Shown here in pieces: positions 1 through 5,839 of a DNA stretch of 9,627 nt. The notes below the pieces were generated by a model that saw only the letters and a program-made list of their open reading frames with translations, ran no database searches and had not been told where the DNA came from. Origin of the DNA: DATFMP01 sp035266845 (GTDB taxonomy: Bacteria > SAR324 > JACQKK01); contig DATFMP010000068.1 of assembly GCA_035266845.1 (NCBI GenBank), positions 1-9,627 on the forward strand, in the 5' to 3' direction. The translations under genes and the position numbers were made by a program. How positions within the stretch are numbered: position 1 is the first letter of the stretch; the number at the start of each line of letters is the position of its first letter.

Positions 1-2
1 CC

Positions 3-215
3 GAGGCCTTTGCGGACCTGCAGCGCCGCCTGGATACACTGGAGGCGCGCCTGGAGGCCGCCGGCCTGCCCGTGGAGCTGCAGGGCTATCGCAACGGGGA
101 GCTGCGCGTGCTGCCCCCGACCGCGGCCTGTGCCACCGACCTCCCCGCGGCCGAGCGCATCGTGCGCGAGCAGGCGCGCGACCTCCTCACCGTCGTCTCT
201 ATCGCCTGGGTCTAG
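3..215 (+). CDS. C-terminal end of an unrecognised protein (partial)
   Basis: The frame that opens at base 3 runs without a stop for 70 codons to TAG at 213-215, so the gene starts upstream of the window. Almost every codon ends in G or C, which is what real genes in this window show, and the other frames do not. The visible peptide is hydrophilic. It begins with a helical, Glu/Arg/Leu-rich stretch (LQRRLDTLEARLEAAG), continues through a likely strand-turn (ELQGYRNGELRVLPP) and ends in a second helix (AAERIVREQARDLLTVV). There is no membrane segment or recognisable catalytic motif. It converges on the minus-strand genes that follow. I do not recognise the family, and no function is proposed. 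Confidence is high that it is coding. Confidence 0.75.
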   Translation, partial: EAFADLQRRLDTLEARLEAAGLPVELQGYRNGELRVLPPTAACATDLPAAERIVREQARDLLTVVSIAWV

Positions 216-251
216 CTGGGCTGGCTGGCGCTTTGTCCCGGCGCCCCGCCC

Positions 252-335
252 CTAGACGTGGCCGGTCAGCCCGCCGCGCAGGAGGGACAGGCGGCCCGGC
301 TCCACGGCGAAGCACACGCCGTCCTCGCCGATGGA
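252..335 (-). other. Coding-like 3' remnant or unrecognised small gene end
   Basis: On the minus strand, the 25 or so codons before a TAG at 254-252 all end in G or C, while second positions are mixed. This is the typical coding signature of the window. The peptide ends in GVCFAVEPGRLSLLRGG and then LTGHV. The open frame continues upstream to about 440 and into the small gene at 463-777, but third-position G/C falls off beyond about 335. No ATG start is available, only TTG or GTG. It may be the surviving tail of a decayed gene, or a small gene with an unusual start. The rest of the 216-462 spacer holds only a weak 5-bp hairpin (227-231 with 241-245) near the end of the preceding gene. Confidence 0.3.
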
Positions 336-462
336 CCGAAGAAGCGGCGCGTGCGGCGCGGTACGAACACGCGTAGGGGCGTGCAATTCGCCCTCGCAGG
401 ATCGCTGGTGTGGATGGGCGCGGGCGTCCGTCAGCAGGCGGAAGCCGGGCCGCGCGGGGGCT

Positions 463-777
463 TCAGTGCGCTTCGGTATGGGCCAGGTGACGCTGCCAGA
501 AGAACTGGAAGACGAGGCAAAGGATGATGCCGTCCACGGTGACGGAGCCGGCGAGGATCAGCTTATCGATGCCGTCCAGGCCGAAGTAGTAGGTGAGGGT
601 GCCCCACACGACCACGCCGTACAGGAAGCCGGTGAGCAGCCCGACCTGCACGCACCAGGAGCGGGAGGGACCCGCCTGGATCCCCATCAGTGCGGTCAAC
701 GCCAGGAACACGACCGAGGTCACCAGAAAGATCGGATTCGACAGCGATCCCATTTGGGACCAGGCCCAGATACTCAT
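463..777 (-). CDS. Small integral membrane protein, three predicted helices
   Basis: 104 residues. The ATG at 777-775 is preceded by a strong ribosome binding site (GGAGGGG, about 4 nt upstream), so this start is preferred over longer in-frame versions that run back through the upstream gene. Three hydrophobic segments are visible, at about residues 15-37, 41-65 and 73-94, joined by short loops, with a charged C-terminal tail rich in His (RHLAHTEAH). There is no signal peptide and no catalytic motif. It is the last gene of a minus-strand series after the DUF59 and NnrS-like genes, separated from the latter by 158 nt, so it may be cotranscribed or have its own promoter. I do not recognise the family. 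Inference from context: an accessory inner-membrane protein of the same metal or nitrogen-oxide related locus. Confidence 0.75.
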   Translation of the reverse strand: MSIWAWSQMGSLSNPIFLVTSVVFLALTALMGIQAGPSRSWCVQVGLLTGFLYGVVVWGTLTYYFGLDGIDKLILAGSVTVDGIILCLVFQFFWQRHLAHTEAH

Positions 778-800
778 CGTTCCCCTCCAGCGGTTGATCG

Positions 801-823
801 GGTGCGCCACCAGCGGGCGCACC
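801..823 (-). promoter_or_regulatory. Perfect 8-bp hairpin in the leader of the small membrane protein gene
   Basis: GGTGCGCC at 801-808 and GGCGCACC at 816-823 are perfect inverted repeats around a 7-nt loop. They lie 24 nt upstream of the ATG at 777 and 113 nt downstream of the stop of the NnrS-like gene. No T-run follows on the minus strand, so it is not a classical terminator. It could be an RNA stability or translation-control element, or an operator. Confidence 0.35.
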
Positions 824-935
824 ACAGACTGCCGCAGCGCGCAGGACGCGCCGCACGGTGCGTTACGATGCCGCGGCCGCCCCCAAAGCTGTGCCGCACC
901 GCCACGATCCGGTCTAGTGGATTGCGCCGCAAAGA

Positions 936-2072
936 TCAACGGCGGGCGGCGCGCAGGGCCAGCACGGTGTTGGCCAGGAAGAGCAGGATCGCCAGCACGG
1001 CCAGCGTTCCGCCCCACTGGCGGCCCGGCCACCAGCCGGCCCAGTCCCCGCCCACGCGCAGCAGCAGCGAGACGTGCAGCAGCGCCAGGTGTGCGTAGAA
1101 GCCCGGTGTATAGGCCATGGGCTGCCGCAGCACGGCGGGGAAGATCACCGGGGCGTGGGCGAAGATCATCACGAACACGAAGCCCAGGAACAGGGCGTGC
1201 AGCGCCGCATCGTAGGGCAGGCTGGGGCCGTGCGGGGGCACGACGAGCAGGCTCAGGCCCGCCACGGCCAGCCAGGCGTAGCCGCCCAGCAGGCACACGG
1301 CCATGAAGCGCGTGAGGCCCTGCTGGCGCACGGTGCGCCGGGCGATGTCGTAGCGCAGCAGCCACGCGGCGAGGCCCACGAAGGCCAGCCCCACCAGCCG
1401 CCAGCTCAGGCCGGGCCGGCCGGGGTGCAGCAGCAGACCCACCACCAGCAGCGCCGCGGCGCCCCGGAACAGCGCGCGGCCCAGGCGGCTGGGCGGTTGC
1501 AGGCGGGTCAGCTCCAGGCGCTCCCCGGCGATGGTGAGCACGAGGAAGGCCATCCACCAGGGCACCACATCGGCGATGGGCAGACCCGCCAGCCACAGCG
1601 CGTTGCCCATCAGCCACGCCAGCGCGCCCAGGCCCATGGTGGCGGTGAAATCCGCCGGCTGGCGCGCGACCACCACCGCGAACACGCCCACCAGCACCGC
1701 GCTGCCCGCCGTGGCCAGCGCCGCGCCCCACACGATCTCCCCCCCGCCGGGCAGGCCCGCGATGAGCACCAGCCCGCCCAGCCCCGTCAGCACCGGGCCC
1801 GCATAGGCCCAGCGGCGTCGCAGACCCACGGCGCGCTCCAGCCCGATCACCGTGCCCAGGAACGCGGAGACCATCAGCGGCCCGTGCAGCAGCACCCAGT
1901 CCGCCCGCGGCGCCGGCACCGCCAGCGGCCAGGGCGCCGGCAGCCGCAGCAGGCCCGCCCACAGCCCCGCCAGCAGCGAGGCGATGCCCAGCACCAGCAG
2001 CGGCAGGCGCAGCAGCGGCGTGCCGGCCGCGGGCGTGGTGGGTGCGCTTCGAGCGGGCTTGCGTTTGGCCAT
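936..2072 (-). CDS. NnrS-like multi-pass membrane protein
   Basis: 378 residues from the ATG at 2072-2070, with a GAGGA-type ribosome binding site about 9 nt upstream; the in-frame extension further upstream has no coding character. After a basic, Pro/Ala-rich N-terminus, roughly ten to twelve hydrophobic segments run from about residue 20 to 375. Histidines lie in or next to helices: H63 (in HGPLMVS), H292 and H306 (ALHALFLGF, FAHAPVIFP), H328 and H333 (YAHLALLHVSLLLR). This membrane-embedded His pattern recalls the NnrS family of haem/copper membrane proteins linked to nitric-oxide stress, but the match is by eye and distant, and NnrS signature motifs are not all present. It lies 53 nt downstream of a MIP18/DUF59 gene, probably in one operon. 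Inference: an inner-membrane metalloprotein in NO or respiratory metal-centre homeostasis. Confidence 0.7.
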   Translation of the reverse strand: MAKRKPARSAPTTPAAGTPLLRLPLLVLGIASLLAGLWAGLLRLPAPWPLAVPAPRADWVLLHGPLMVSAFLGTVIGLERAVGLRRRWAYAGPVLTGLGGLVLIAGLPGGGEIVWGAALATAGSAVLVGVFAVVVARQPADFTATMGLGALAWLMGNALWLAGLPIADVVPWWMAFLVLTIAGERLELTRLQPPSRLGRALFRGAAALLVVGLLLHPGRPGLSWRLVGLAFVGLAAWLLRYDIARRTVRQQGLTRFMAVCLLGGYAWLAVAGLSLLVVPPHGPSLPYDAALHALFLGFVFVMIFAHAPVIFPAVLRQPMAYTPGFYAHLALLHVSLLLRVGGDWAGWWPGRQWGGTLAVLAILLFLANTVLALRAARR

Positions 2073-2125
2073 GGCGGGGATCCTCGGGGCTTTGTGGGGT
2101 ATGCGGGGCTGTGCGACGCGGGGAC

Positions 2126-2431
2126 TCAGGGCTTCCAGCCCAGCTCGCGCTTGGCGGCCGGGCTCATGCGTTCGGGACCCCACGGCGGGTCCCACACCAG
2201 CGCCACGCGCACCTCGCCCGCCTCCGGGGCGGCCTCGCGCACGGCAGCCTGCACCTGCTCCTCCAGGTAGGCGCCCAGGGGGCAGGCCGGCGAGGTCATG
2301 GTGAGGTCGATCTCCACCGCGTCCCCCTCCACGCGAACGCCGTAGACCAGGCCCAGATCCACCACGTTGATGCCGATCTCCGGGTCGTCCACGCCGCGCA
2401 GGGCGTCCTCCACTTCCGCTGCTGTAATCAT
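2126..2431 (-). CDS. MIP18/DUF59-family Fe-S cluster assembly protein
   Basis: 101 residues, full length for the family. Visible family features are the DDPEIGINVVDLGLVY block (residues 15-30), the TSPACPLG loop with the conserved Cys50, and a C-terminal WDPPWGPERMSPAAK segment (80-94). Related domains occur in SufT, PaaD and eukaryotic MIP18, which act in Fe-S cluster assembly or delivery; the conserved Cys sits in the TSPACPLG motif. The start is the ATG at 2431, with GGAG 6 nt upstream. It is the first gene of the minus-strand series that continues with the NnrS-like gene. A candidate promoter lies about 30 nt upstream. Membership of the family is clear. The exact client (an NO-sensitive or respiratory Fe-S protein) is inference. 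It is not specifically PaaD, as no phenylacetate genes are seen. Confidence 0.9.
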   Translation of the reverse strand: MITAAEVEDALRGVDDPEIGINVVDLGLVYGVRVEGDAVEIDLTMTSPACPLGAYLEEQVQAAVREAAPEAGEVRVALVWDPPWGPERMSPAAKRELGWKP

Positions 2432-2467
2432 GGGGGCTCCGGTGGGGGTGGGGCCAAGCGATAGGGA

Positions 2468-2496
2468 ATTCTAGGACGGGAAGCCGCGAATGGCCA
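2468..2496 (-). promoter_or_regulatory. Candidate sigma70-type promoter of the DUF59/NnrS-like operon
   Basis: On the minus strand, TGGCCA (2496-2491, 4 of 6 to the -35 consensus) is followed after 17 nt by TAGAAT (2473-2468, 5 of 6 to the -10 consensus). Transcription would begin near 2461, giving a leader of about 30 nt to the ATG at 2431. Spacing is ideal, but in G+C-rich DNA such matches need experimental support. Confidence 0.4.
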
Positions 2497-2514
2497 GGGC
2501 TGGCGGGAGAGCCT

Positions 2515-2568
2515 CACCCCGTCCGCTTTGCGGCGGCCACCTCCCTACGACAGGAGAGGGGCGGGGTG
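2515..2568. repeat. REP-like palindromic unit 1
   Basis: CACCCCG at 2515-2521 is matched by CGGGGTG at 2562-2568. Inside are a small perfect hairpin (CCGC-TTT-GCGG, 2523-2533) and an imperfect CTCC/GGAG pairing. The composition (CTCACCCC, GGAGAGGGG) is typical of REP/BIME-like intergenic repeats of high-GC proteobacteria. Confidence 0.45.
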
Positions 2569-2572
2569 TGTC

Positions 2573-2650
2573 GGCACGCCCTGTGGTGCGCGGTGCCTTG
2601 CGGCAGGAGCGCACGCCCGCAACCCCACCCCGACACGCCTGCGGCGTGCC
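2573..2650. repeat. REP-like palindromic unit 2, nested hairpins
   Basis: Outer arms GGCACGCC (2573-2580) and GGCGTGCC (2643-2650) are perfect inverted repeats. Nested inside are a hairpin at 2586-2614 (GTGCGC and TGCC arms with matching partners and a small internal loop) and, overlapping the right arm, CACGCC-TGC-GGCGTG at 2634-2648. The two folds that use 2643-2648 are mutually exclusive. Confidence 0.4.
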
Positions 2651-2651
2651 A

Positions 2652-2676
2652 CCCCTCCCCGCAACGCGGAGAGGGG
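2652..2676. repeat. REP-like palindromic unit 3
   Basis: CCCCTC and CCGC arms pair with GCGG and GAGGGG around the loop AAC. This gives ten pairs with a single C/A mismatch. It is the familiar 'CCCTCTCC-GC-GGAGAGGG' type of dispersed intergenic palindrome. Confidence 0.5.
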
Positions 2677-2714
2677 GGCGTAGGCGCCTGCCGTGTAAGC
2701 TTGCACGACCCGCT

Positions 2715-2738
2715 CCCCTTCTCCCGTGGGAGAAGGGG
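2715..2738. repeat. REP-like palindromic unit 4, perfect 11-bp arms
   Basis: CCCCTTCTCCC (2715-2725) and GGGAGAAGGGG (2728-2738) are perfect inverted repeats separated by GT. The unit is followed by CCAGGGGGATGAGG, a tail often seen next to such dispersed palindromes. No T-run follows on either strand, so a repeat is preferred over a terminator. Confidence 0.55.
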
Positions 2739-2773
2739 CCAGGGGGATGAGGTTCCTGCCCCACGAAATGCGA

Positions 2774-2810
2774 AACCGGACGGCCCCGCCTGTGCGCGGC
2801 ACGTCCGGTT
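2774..2810 (-). terminator. Probable terminator of the FecR/barrel/lipoprotein operon
   Basis: AACCGGACG (2774-2782) and CGTCCGGTT (2802-2810) form a perfect 9-bp stem around a G+C-rich loop that can pair further. It lies 31 nt past the stop codon of the lipoprotein gene. On the minus strand the stem ends in GGTTTCGCATTTCG, a short interrupted T-rich tail, so termination may be only partly intrinsic. Confidence 0.55.
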
Positions 2811-2841
2811 CATGGACTGCGGTGATACTGGCTGGCCGGGC

Positions 2842-3489
2842 CTAGCAGCCCCAAACGCCTGATGTCACCGTTCCGCCCTGGGCTGCGCACCACGGCATAA
2901 GCGTCAGGGTGCCGGCGCTGCCGCCGGGCTCGACCACGCCGTTGAGGAACTGGCCGATGAACCCGAACCAGTTGGGGTCGGTGCTCTGGATCGAGGCCAG
3001 ATCGTCCACGTGCCGGTTCAGGCCGATGGCTACCAGTTGCCAGTTGCCCGCGCCGTCCGGAGGAATCACGAAGTGCACCACGTCGCTGTCATTGGGCAGC
3101 GTGACCAGGGTGATGAACTGCACGGACTGCTCCGCATCGTCCTGGAGCTGCTGCTGCACGGTCGCGTCAATGGTGCCGTTGTTGGCGTCGGCACTGATGA
3201 ACGCGCCACCGGGCCCGGTTCCTGCGGGCACGGAGATGACGATGGCCCCCAGTGCGATCATCTGCACCGAGGCACTCGTTCCGGGATACGGATCGGTGAG
3301 GGGCGTAGTTGCCATCGTGCTGGAGGTGCCGGCGGGGGCGCTGCTGCCCGAGAACTGGACGTTCACCGAGACGCCACCGCCGCTCGGGTCCTGTCCACAG
3401 CCGGCCAGCAGGAGCACCGCGGCTGCGAGGAGCGCCACCAGGAGCGTCCCGGCGTGGCGCGGGTGAATCCGGTCGGCTTGTCGCTTCAT
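2842..3489 (-). CDS. Lipoprotein of unknown function
   Basis: 215 residues from the ATG at 3489-3487, which has GGAG 6 nt upstream. A second in-frame ATG at 3501 would add four residues but has a poorer ribosome binding site. The N-terminus is basic, then hydrophobic, ending in the lipobox LAGC with Cys31 as the predicted lipidated residue. The +2 residue is Gly, not Asp, which in enterobacterial rules points to the outer membrane. The mature part starts with a flexible Gly/Ser/Pro-rich stretch (32-70), then mixed alpha/beta sequence (about 74-195). It ends with C201 and C215, which could form a disulfide. No known family is recognised. It lies 29 nt after the beta-barrel gene, so the two are almost certainly cotranscribed and may work together at the outer membrane. 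Confidence 0.8.
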   Translation of the reverse strand: MKRQADRIHPRHAGTLLVALLAAAVLLLAGCGQDPSGGGVSVNVQFSGSSAPAGTSSTMATTPLTDPYPGTSASVQMIALGAIVISVPAGTGPGGAFISADANNGTIDATVQQQLQDDAEQSVQFITLVTLPNDSDVVHFVIPPDGAGNWQLVAIGLNRHVDDLASIQSTDPNWFGFIGQFLNGVVEPGGSAGTLTLMPWCAAQGGTVTSGVWGC

Positions 3490-3518
3490 GACAGACTCCA
3501 TTGCTGGTCGTCCTGCGG

Positions 3519-4784
3519 TTAGAACGCCCCGTTGAGGCCGATCCCGAAGATCTGCCGCACGTACGGGGACTTGTTCGACAGGTTCACAAGGTACTGGTAG
3601 TTCGCCATCAGGCGCAGCGCGGGCCGGAACTGCCAGCCGATGCCCGCCGTGAACTGCCCGGGAAGATCCACGCGCGTATTGCCCAGCGGCGTGCTCGTGC
3701 TGAGCGGCTGGTCGTTGGCGTAGTGCCGGTACTGCGCGCCCAGGCCCACCGTCCACAGCAGGCCGCTGTCATAGCGGTTGTTCCAATCCCAGTTGGCGCC
3801 CAGGTAGGTGAACTCGGTCTCCGGGATGCCCTCGGAGGATTTGCCCACCTGCAGCGCCCGCGCGTAGTGATAAAGCTGATCCTTGCTCGTGCGGTCGTAG
3901 TCCCACTTCAGGTTGATGTCCGTGGCGTTGTCCTGCCCGCTGTTCGCGAACTTCTTGAGCACCACGTCCGCGCCCAGCAGGGTCACGCCCGTGCCGTCGT
4001 CGCCCTGGCTCACGCTGCGCAGGCCCGGCGAGATTGTGTGCGTAGTGGCGTACTTTTCCGTGCCTAGCACGAAGTCCGTGAAGGTGTAGCCGACCACGAA
4101 CGCGCGGGTCTCGCTCAGTGCGAAGTCGCCCGAACCACCCAGGAACAGGGCCTGCATGTTGAAGCCCTGGTTTGCCGACTTCTTGTACTTGATCTTCTGC
4201 GCGCCGGCGTAGGCGGTCCACTTGCCGTAGGTGATGCCGCCGGTGACGAGGGCGTAGAGACGCGTGTCCTTCTGCTGGCTGTCCGGCACCACCCCGGTCA
4301 GGTCAATGCCCTTGATCCTGATGGGCGAGCTGAGGTCGTTGGAGGGGTTGGTGTCCACCTCTTCGCGCACGTCGTAGTTCGCGAAATAGCGCAGTTTCTC
4401 TTGCTGAGGCTGGGCCACCTGCTCCGGATTCACGCCCGGCTTGAACACCGTGTAGACCACCGTGCGCGTGTGCCCGTGCTCGTCCGTGGCCGTCACCTTC
4501 ACCTGCGTGACGTCCTGGGTGAAGTCGAACACGTGCGGCACCTGCACCGTGTCGCCCGGCGTGATGTCCTGCTTCACGCCGTCGATGGTGACCTCGACGA
4601 TCTTGTCCGTGTCCACGATCACGAAGTTCGCATTCAGGTGATTCGATTCCAGCACGGTCCGCAGCGCCAGCTCGGCGGTGAGGATCTGGGGCGGATTGTC
4701 ATCACCCTGCCCCCACGCCACCGTGCTGGTGAGCAGCAAGGCCAGGACGATCAGGCACCACGCGCGCATGTTCACGGTCTGCAT
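3519..4784 (-). CDS. Outer-membrane beta-barrel protein with N-terminal Ig-like domain
   Basis: 421 residues from the ATG at 4784-4782, preceded by GAGAGGGG; a second ATG at 4769 lacks a good ribosome binding site. A signal peptide is visible (hydrophobic residues 9-24, likely cleavage after AWG). Residues about 40-115 look like an Ig/cadherin-type beta-sandwich (VEVTIDGVKQDI, VTQVKVTATDEHGHTRTVVYTV). After a Gln/Pro-rich linker, about 131-421 alternate hydrophobic and polar residues with aromatic girdles, as in a transmembrane barrel. The chain ends in GIGLNGAF, a C-terminal Phe typical of the BAM recognition signal. The YDVREEVDTNPSNDLSSP start of the barrel recalls DUF560-like outer-membrane proteins, but that is a weak resemblance. 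It lies between the fecR-like and lipoprotein genes; a strong hairpin in the 88-nt gap upstream may set its level relative to the first gene. Confidence 0.85.
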   Translation of the reverse strand: MQTVNMRAWCLIVLALLLTSTVAWGQGDDNPPQILTAELALRTVLESNHLNANFVIVDTDKIVEVTIDGVKQDITPGDTVQVPHVFDFTQDVTQVKVTATDEHGHTRTVVYTVFKPGVNPEQVAQPQQEKLRYFANYDVREEVDTNPSNDLSSPIRIKGIDLTGVVPDSQQKDTRLYALVTGGITYGKWTAYAGAQKIKYKKSANQGFNMQALFLGGSGDFALSETRAFVVGYTFTDFVLGTEKYATTHTISPGLRSVSQGDDGTGVTLLGADVVLKKFANSGQDNATDINLKWDYDRTSKDQLYHYARALQVGKSSEGIPETEFTYLGANWDWNNRYDSGLLWTVGLGAQYRHYANDQPLSTSTPLGNTRVDLPGQFTAGIGWQFRPALRLMANYQYLVNLSNKSPYVRQIFGIGLNGAF

Positions 4785-4804
4785 CCCCTCTCGAGTCCGT
4801 CCTG

Positions 4805-4854
4805 CAAAAGGAAATCACGCCGGGGCGGGCGGTTGCGACGCCACCCGCCCCGGC
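4805..4854 (-). terminator. Intercistronic terminator or attenuator after the fecR-like gene
   Basis: GCCGGGGCGGG (4819-4829) and CCCGCCCCGGC (4844-4854) are perfect 11-bp inverted repeats around a 14-nt loop. On the minus strand the stem is followed by GTGATTTCCTTTTGC, a T-rich tail. It sits entirely in the gap between the fecR-like stop and the barrel start. It should terminate at least part of the transcription, or protect the upstream mRNA end, so that the first gene is expressed more than the next two. Confidence 0.65.
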
Positions 4855-4872
4855 ACGTAAGCTATCGCCAGC

Positions 4873-5685
4873 CTAGAACTGCAGCTTCACCGTACCGAGT
4901 CGCGATGCATCGTGGGCGGCGTTCGGGTCGAAGTTGATAGCAGGCACGAATCCCGCGCCGTGCTCGCCACCCTCGCCGCCGTTCAGCAACTCGTTGAGCT
5001 CGTCCTGCGTCAGGATGCCCGATTGGATCAGCAGGTGCTCGCCGACGAAGTGTCCGGCGCCCGGCGTGTTCGGGTTCGGCGAGCCCAGGTCCTTGAACAG
5101 GTCGCCGAAGCCCTCGGGCAGGGGGGCGGACTTGGTGGGCGGCCGGTAGTTGATGATCAGCGCCAGGAAGCCTTGGTTGACGTCGCTCTCGCCGCCCGTC
5201 TGGCCCTGGAAGCCCACGATGTGGTTGGTCACGACCAGCATCGTGCCGCCGCGGCTCGTCACCTGGGTCAGGTACTCCGTTCCCTTCACCCCGATGGTGG
5301 CCGTCGCCGTCTTCACGTTGAATTGCTGGCCGCCGCTGAGCGTGGCCACCGCCGCGCGGAAGCGCCCAAAGAGCGCCCGCAGGAAGCCCGAGCGGCCGTG
5401 GGATTGCCACGGCTTGACCTCGAACACGGCGTTGGCGCCCAGCGTCATCGTCGCGTTCTCACGGGACTTGAGCTGCACGAGCGAATCCGGCCGCACGCGG
5501 ATCAGGTCCTGCTCGTTCACCGGGACGGCCTGGTTGGCCTGGTCAAAATTCAGTGTCCGGCCTTCCCGGATGATGGTCATCGAGCCTCGCTCGATCACCG
5601 CCTCTCCATACTGCGTGGCGGCCCACAGCACGCTGGAGACCAGGAACAGGCAGGGCAGGATTGCCGCGATTTTCAACGCTTTCAT
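4873..5685 (-). CDS. Exported FecR-domain protein
   Basis: 270 residues with a classical signal peptide (basic MKALK, hydrophobic to about 20, likely cleavage after WAA). The FecR domain spans about residues 26-160. Its hallmark is FNVKTATATIGVKGTEY at 122-138, matching the family's F-x-V-x-T-x-x-A-x-x-G-V-x-G-T-x-F/Y pattern, preceded by strands such as ATMTLGANAVFEV (78-90). Unlike FecR of iron transport, it has no cytoplasmic anti-sigma portion or transmembrane anchor, and no sigma factor gene is nearby, so a signalling role is unlikely. The C-terminal 100 residues are Pro/Gly/Asn-rich and end in LGTVKLQF. It is the first gene of a minus-strand operon with a beta-barrel protein and a lipoprotein. 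The start follows GGAG by 8 nt and overlaps a preceding micro-ORF by ATGA. Role: probably a periplasmic or surface structural or ligand-binding partner; the function is unknown. Confidence 0.88.
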   Translation of the reverse strand: MKALKIAAILPCLFLVSSVLWAATQYGEAVIERGSMTIIREGRTLNFDQANQAVPVNEQDLIRVRPDSLVQLKSRENATMTLGANAVFEVKPWQSHGRSGFLRALFGRFRAAVATLSGGQQFNVKTATATIGVKGTEYLTQVTSRGGTMLVVTNHIVGFQGQTGGESDVNQGFLALIINYRPPTKSAPLPEGFGDLFKDLGSPNPNTPGAGHFVGEHLLIQSGILTQDELNELLNGGEGGEHGAGFVPAINFDPNAAHDASRLGTVKLQF

Positions 5686-5722
5686 CTCGCTGTCTCCGTC
5701 ATGTGCACACCCAGCGCACCAT
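5682..5722 (-). other. Two overlapping micro-ORFs ahead of the fecR-like gene
   Basis: On the minus strand, ATG at 5722 opens a 7-residue frame (MVRWVCT) that stops at 5699. Its TGA overlaps, as ATGA, the ATG at 5702 of a 6-residue frame (MTETAR). The TGA of that frame in turn overlaps, as ATGA, the ATG of the fecR-like gene at 5685. GGA stands 8 nt and AAGGG directly before the first ATG, and the GGAG that serves fecR lies inside the second micro-ORF. Such ATGA chains usually signal translational coupling. At this length, chance is also possible. Confidence 0.3.
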
Positions 5723-5799
5723 CCCTTAATTCCACCCCGTTGTCCAGATGCAGCCCCCCCTCGGGAGCCCCGCTGGACCGCGTTTCGCGAACGATCTGT

Positions 5800-5839
5800 C
5801 TTCGCTGCCGCCCTGCGCTTGGCAGGCGGCCGGGCGAAG
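5800..5839 (-). promoter_or_regulatory. Strong compound hairpin in the fecR leader RNA
   Basis: Within the predicted leader of about 210 nt, CTTCGC (5800-5805) pairs with GCGAAG (5834-5839), and GCCGCC/TGC (5807-5816) pairs with GCA/GGCGGC (5822-5830) around a short loop. This gives about 15 base pairs with one bulged base and a small internal loop. It lies 115 nt upstream of the start codon. It may be an RNA stability or regulatory fold; it does not match a riboswitch class I can name. Confidence 0.4.

Larger units (their letters stand above)
2432..2841. other. Gene-free spacer rich in palindromes
   Basis: No coding-like frame is convincing in these 410 bases. The spacer holds, from left to right, a candidate promoter for the DUF59 gene (2468-2496), a cluster of REP-like palindromes (about 2513-2740) and a terminator-like hairpin (2774-2810) for the lipoprotein operon. 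Both flanking operons run on the minus strand, so this is an operon-to-operon junction. Confidence 0.7.

Noticed and set aside
463..650. Possible selenocysteine readthrough at the TGA ending the small membrane protein, as the frame stays open afterwards.
   Set aside because: The following sequence lacks coding character in that frame, and no SECIS-like stem-loop was seen just after the TGA. Open frames are common in this G+C-rich DNA.
1074..2304. Long open frames on the plus strand opposite the NnrS-like and DUF59 genes, rich in Gln, His, Arg and Gly.
   Set aside because: They are antisense shadows of the minus-strand genes, which have recognisable family motifs and membrane segments.
2513..2740. 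The palindrome cluster as a CRISPR array.
   Set aside because: The units differ in sequence and spacing, there are no regular unique spacers, and the palindromes are of the dispersed REP type.
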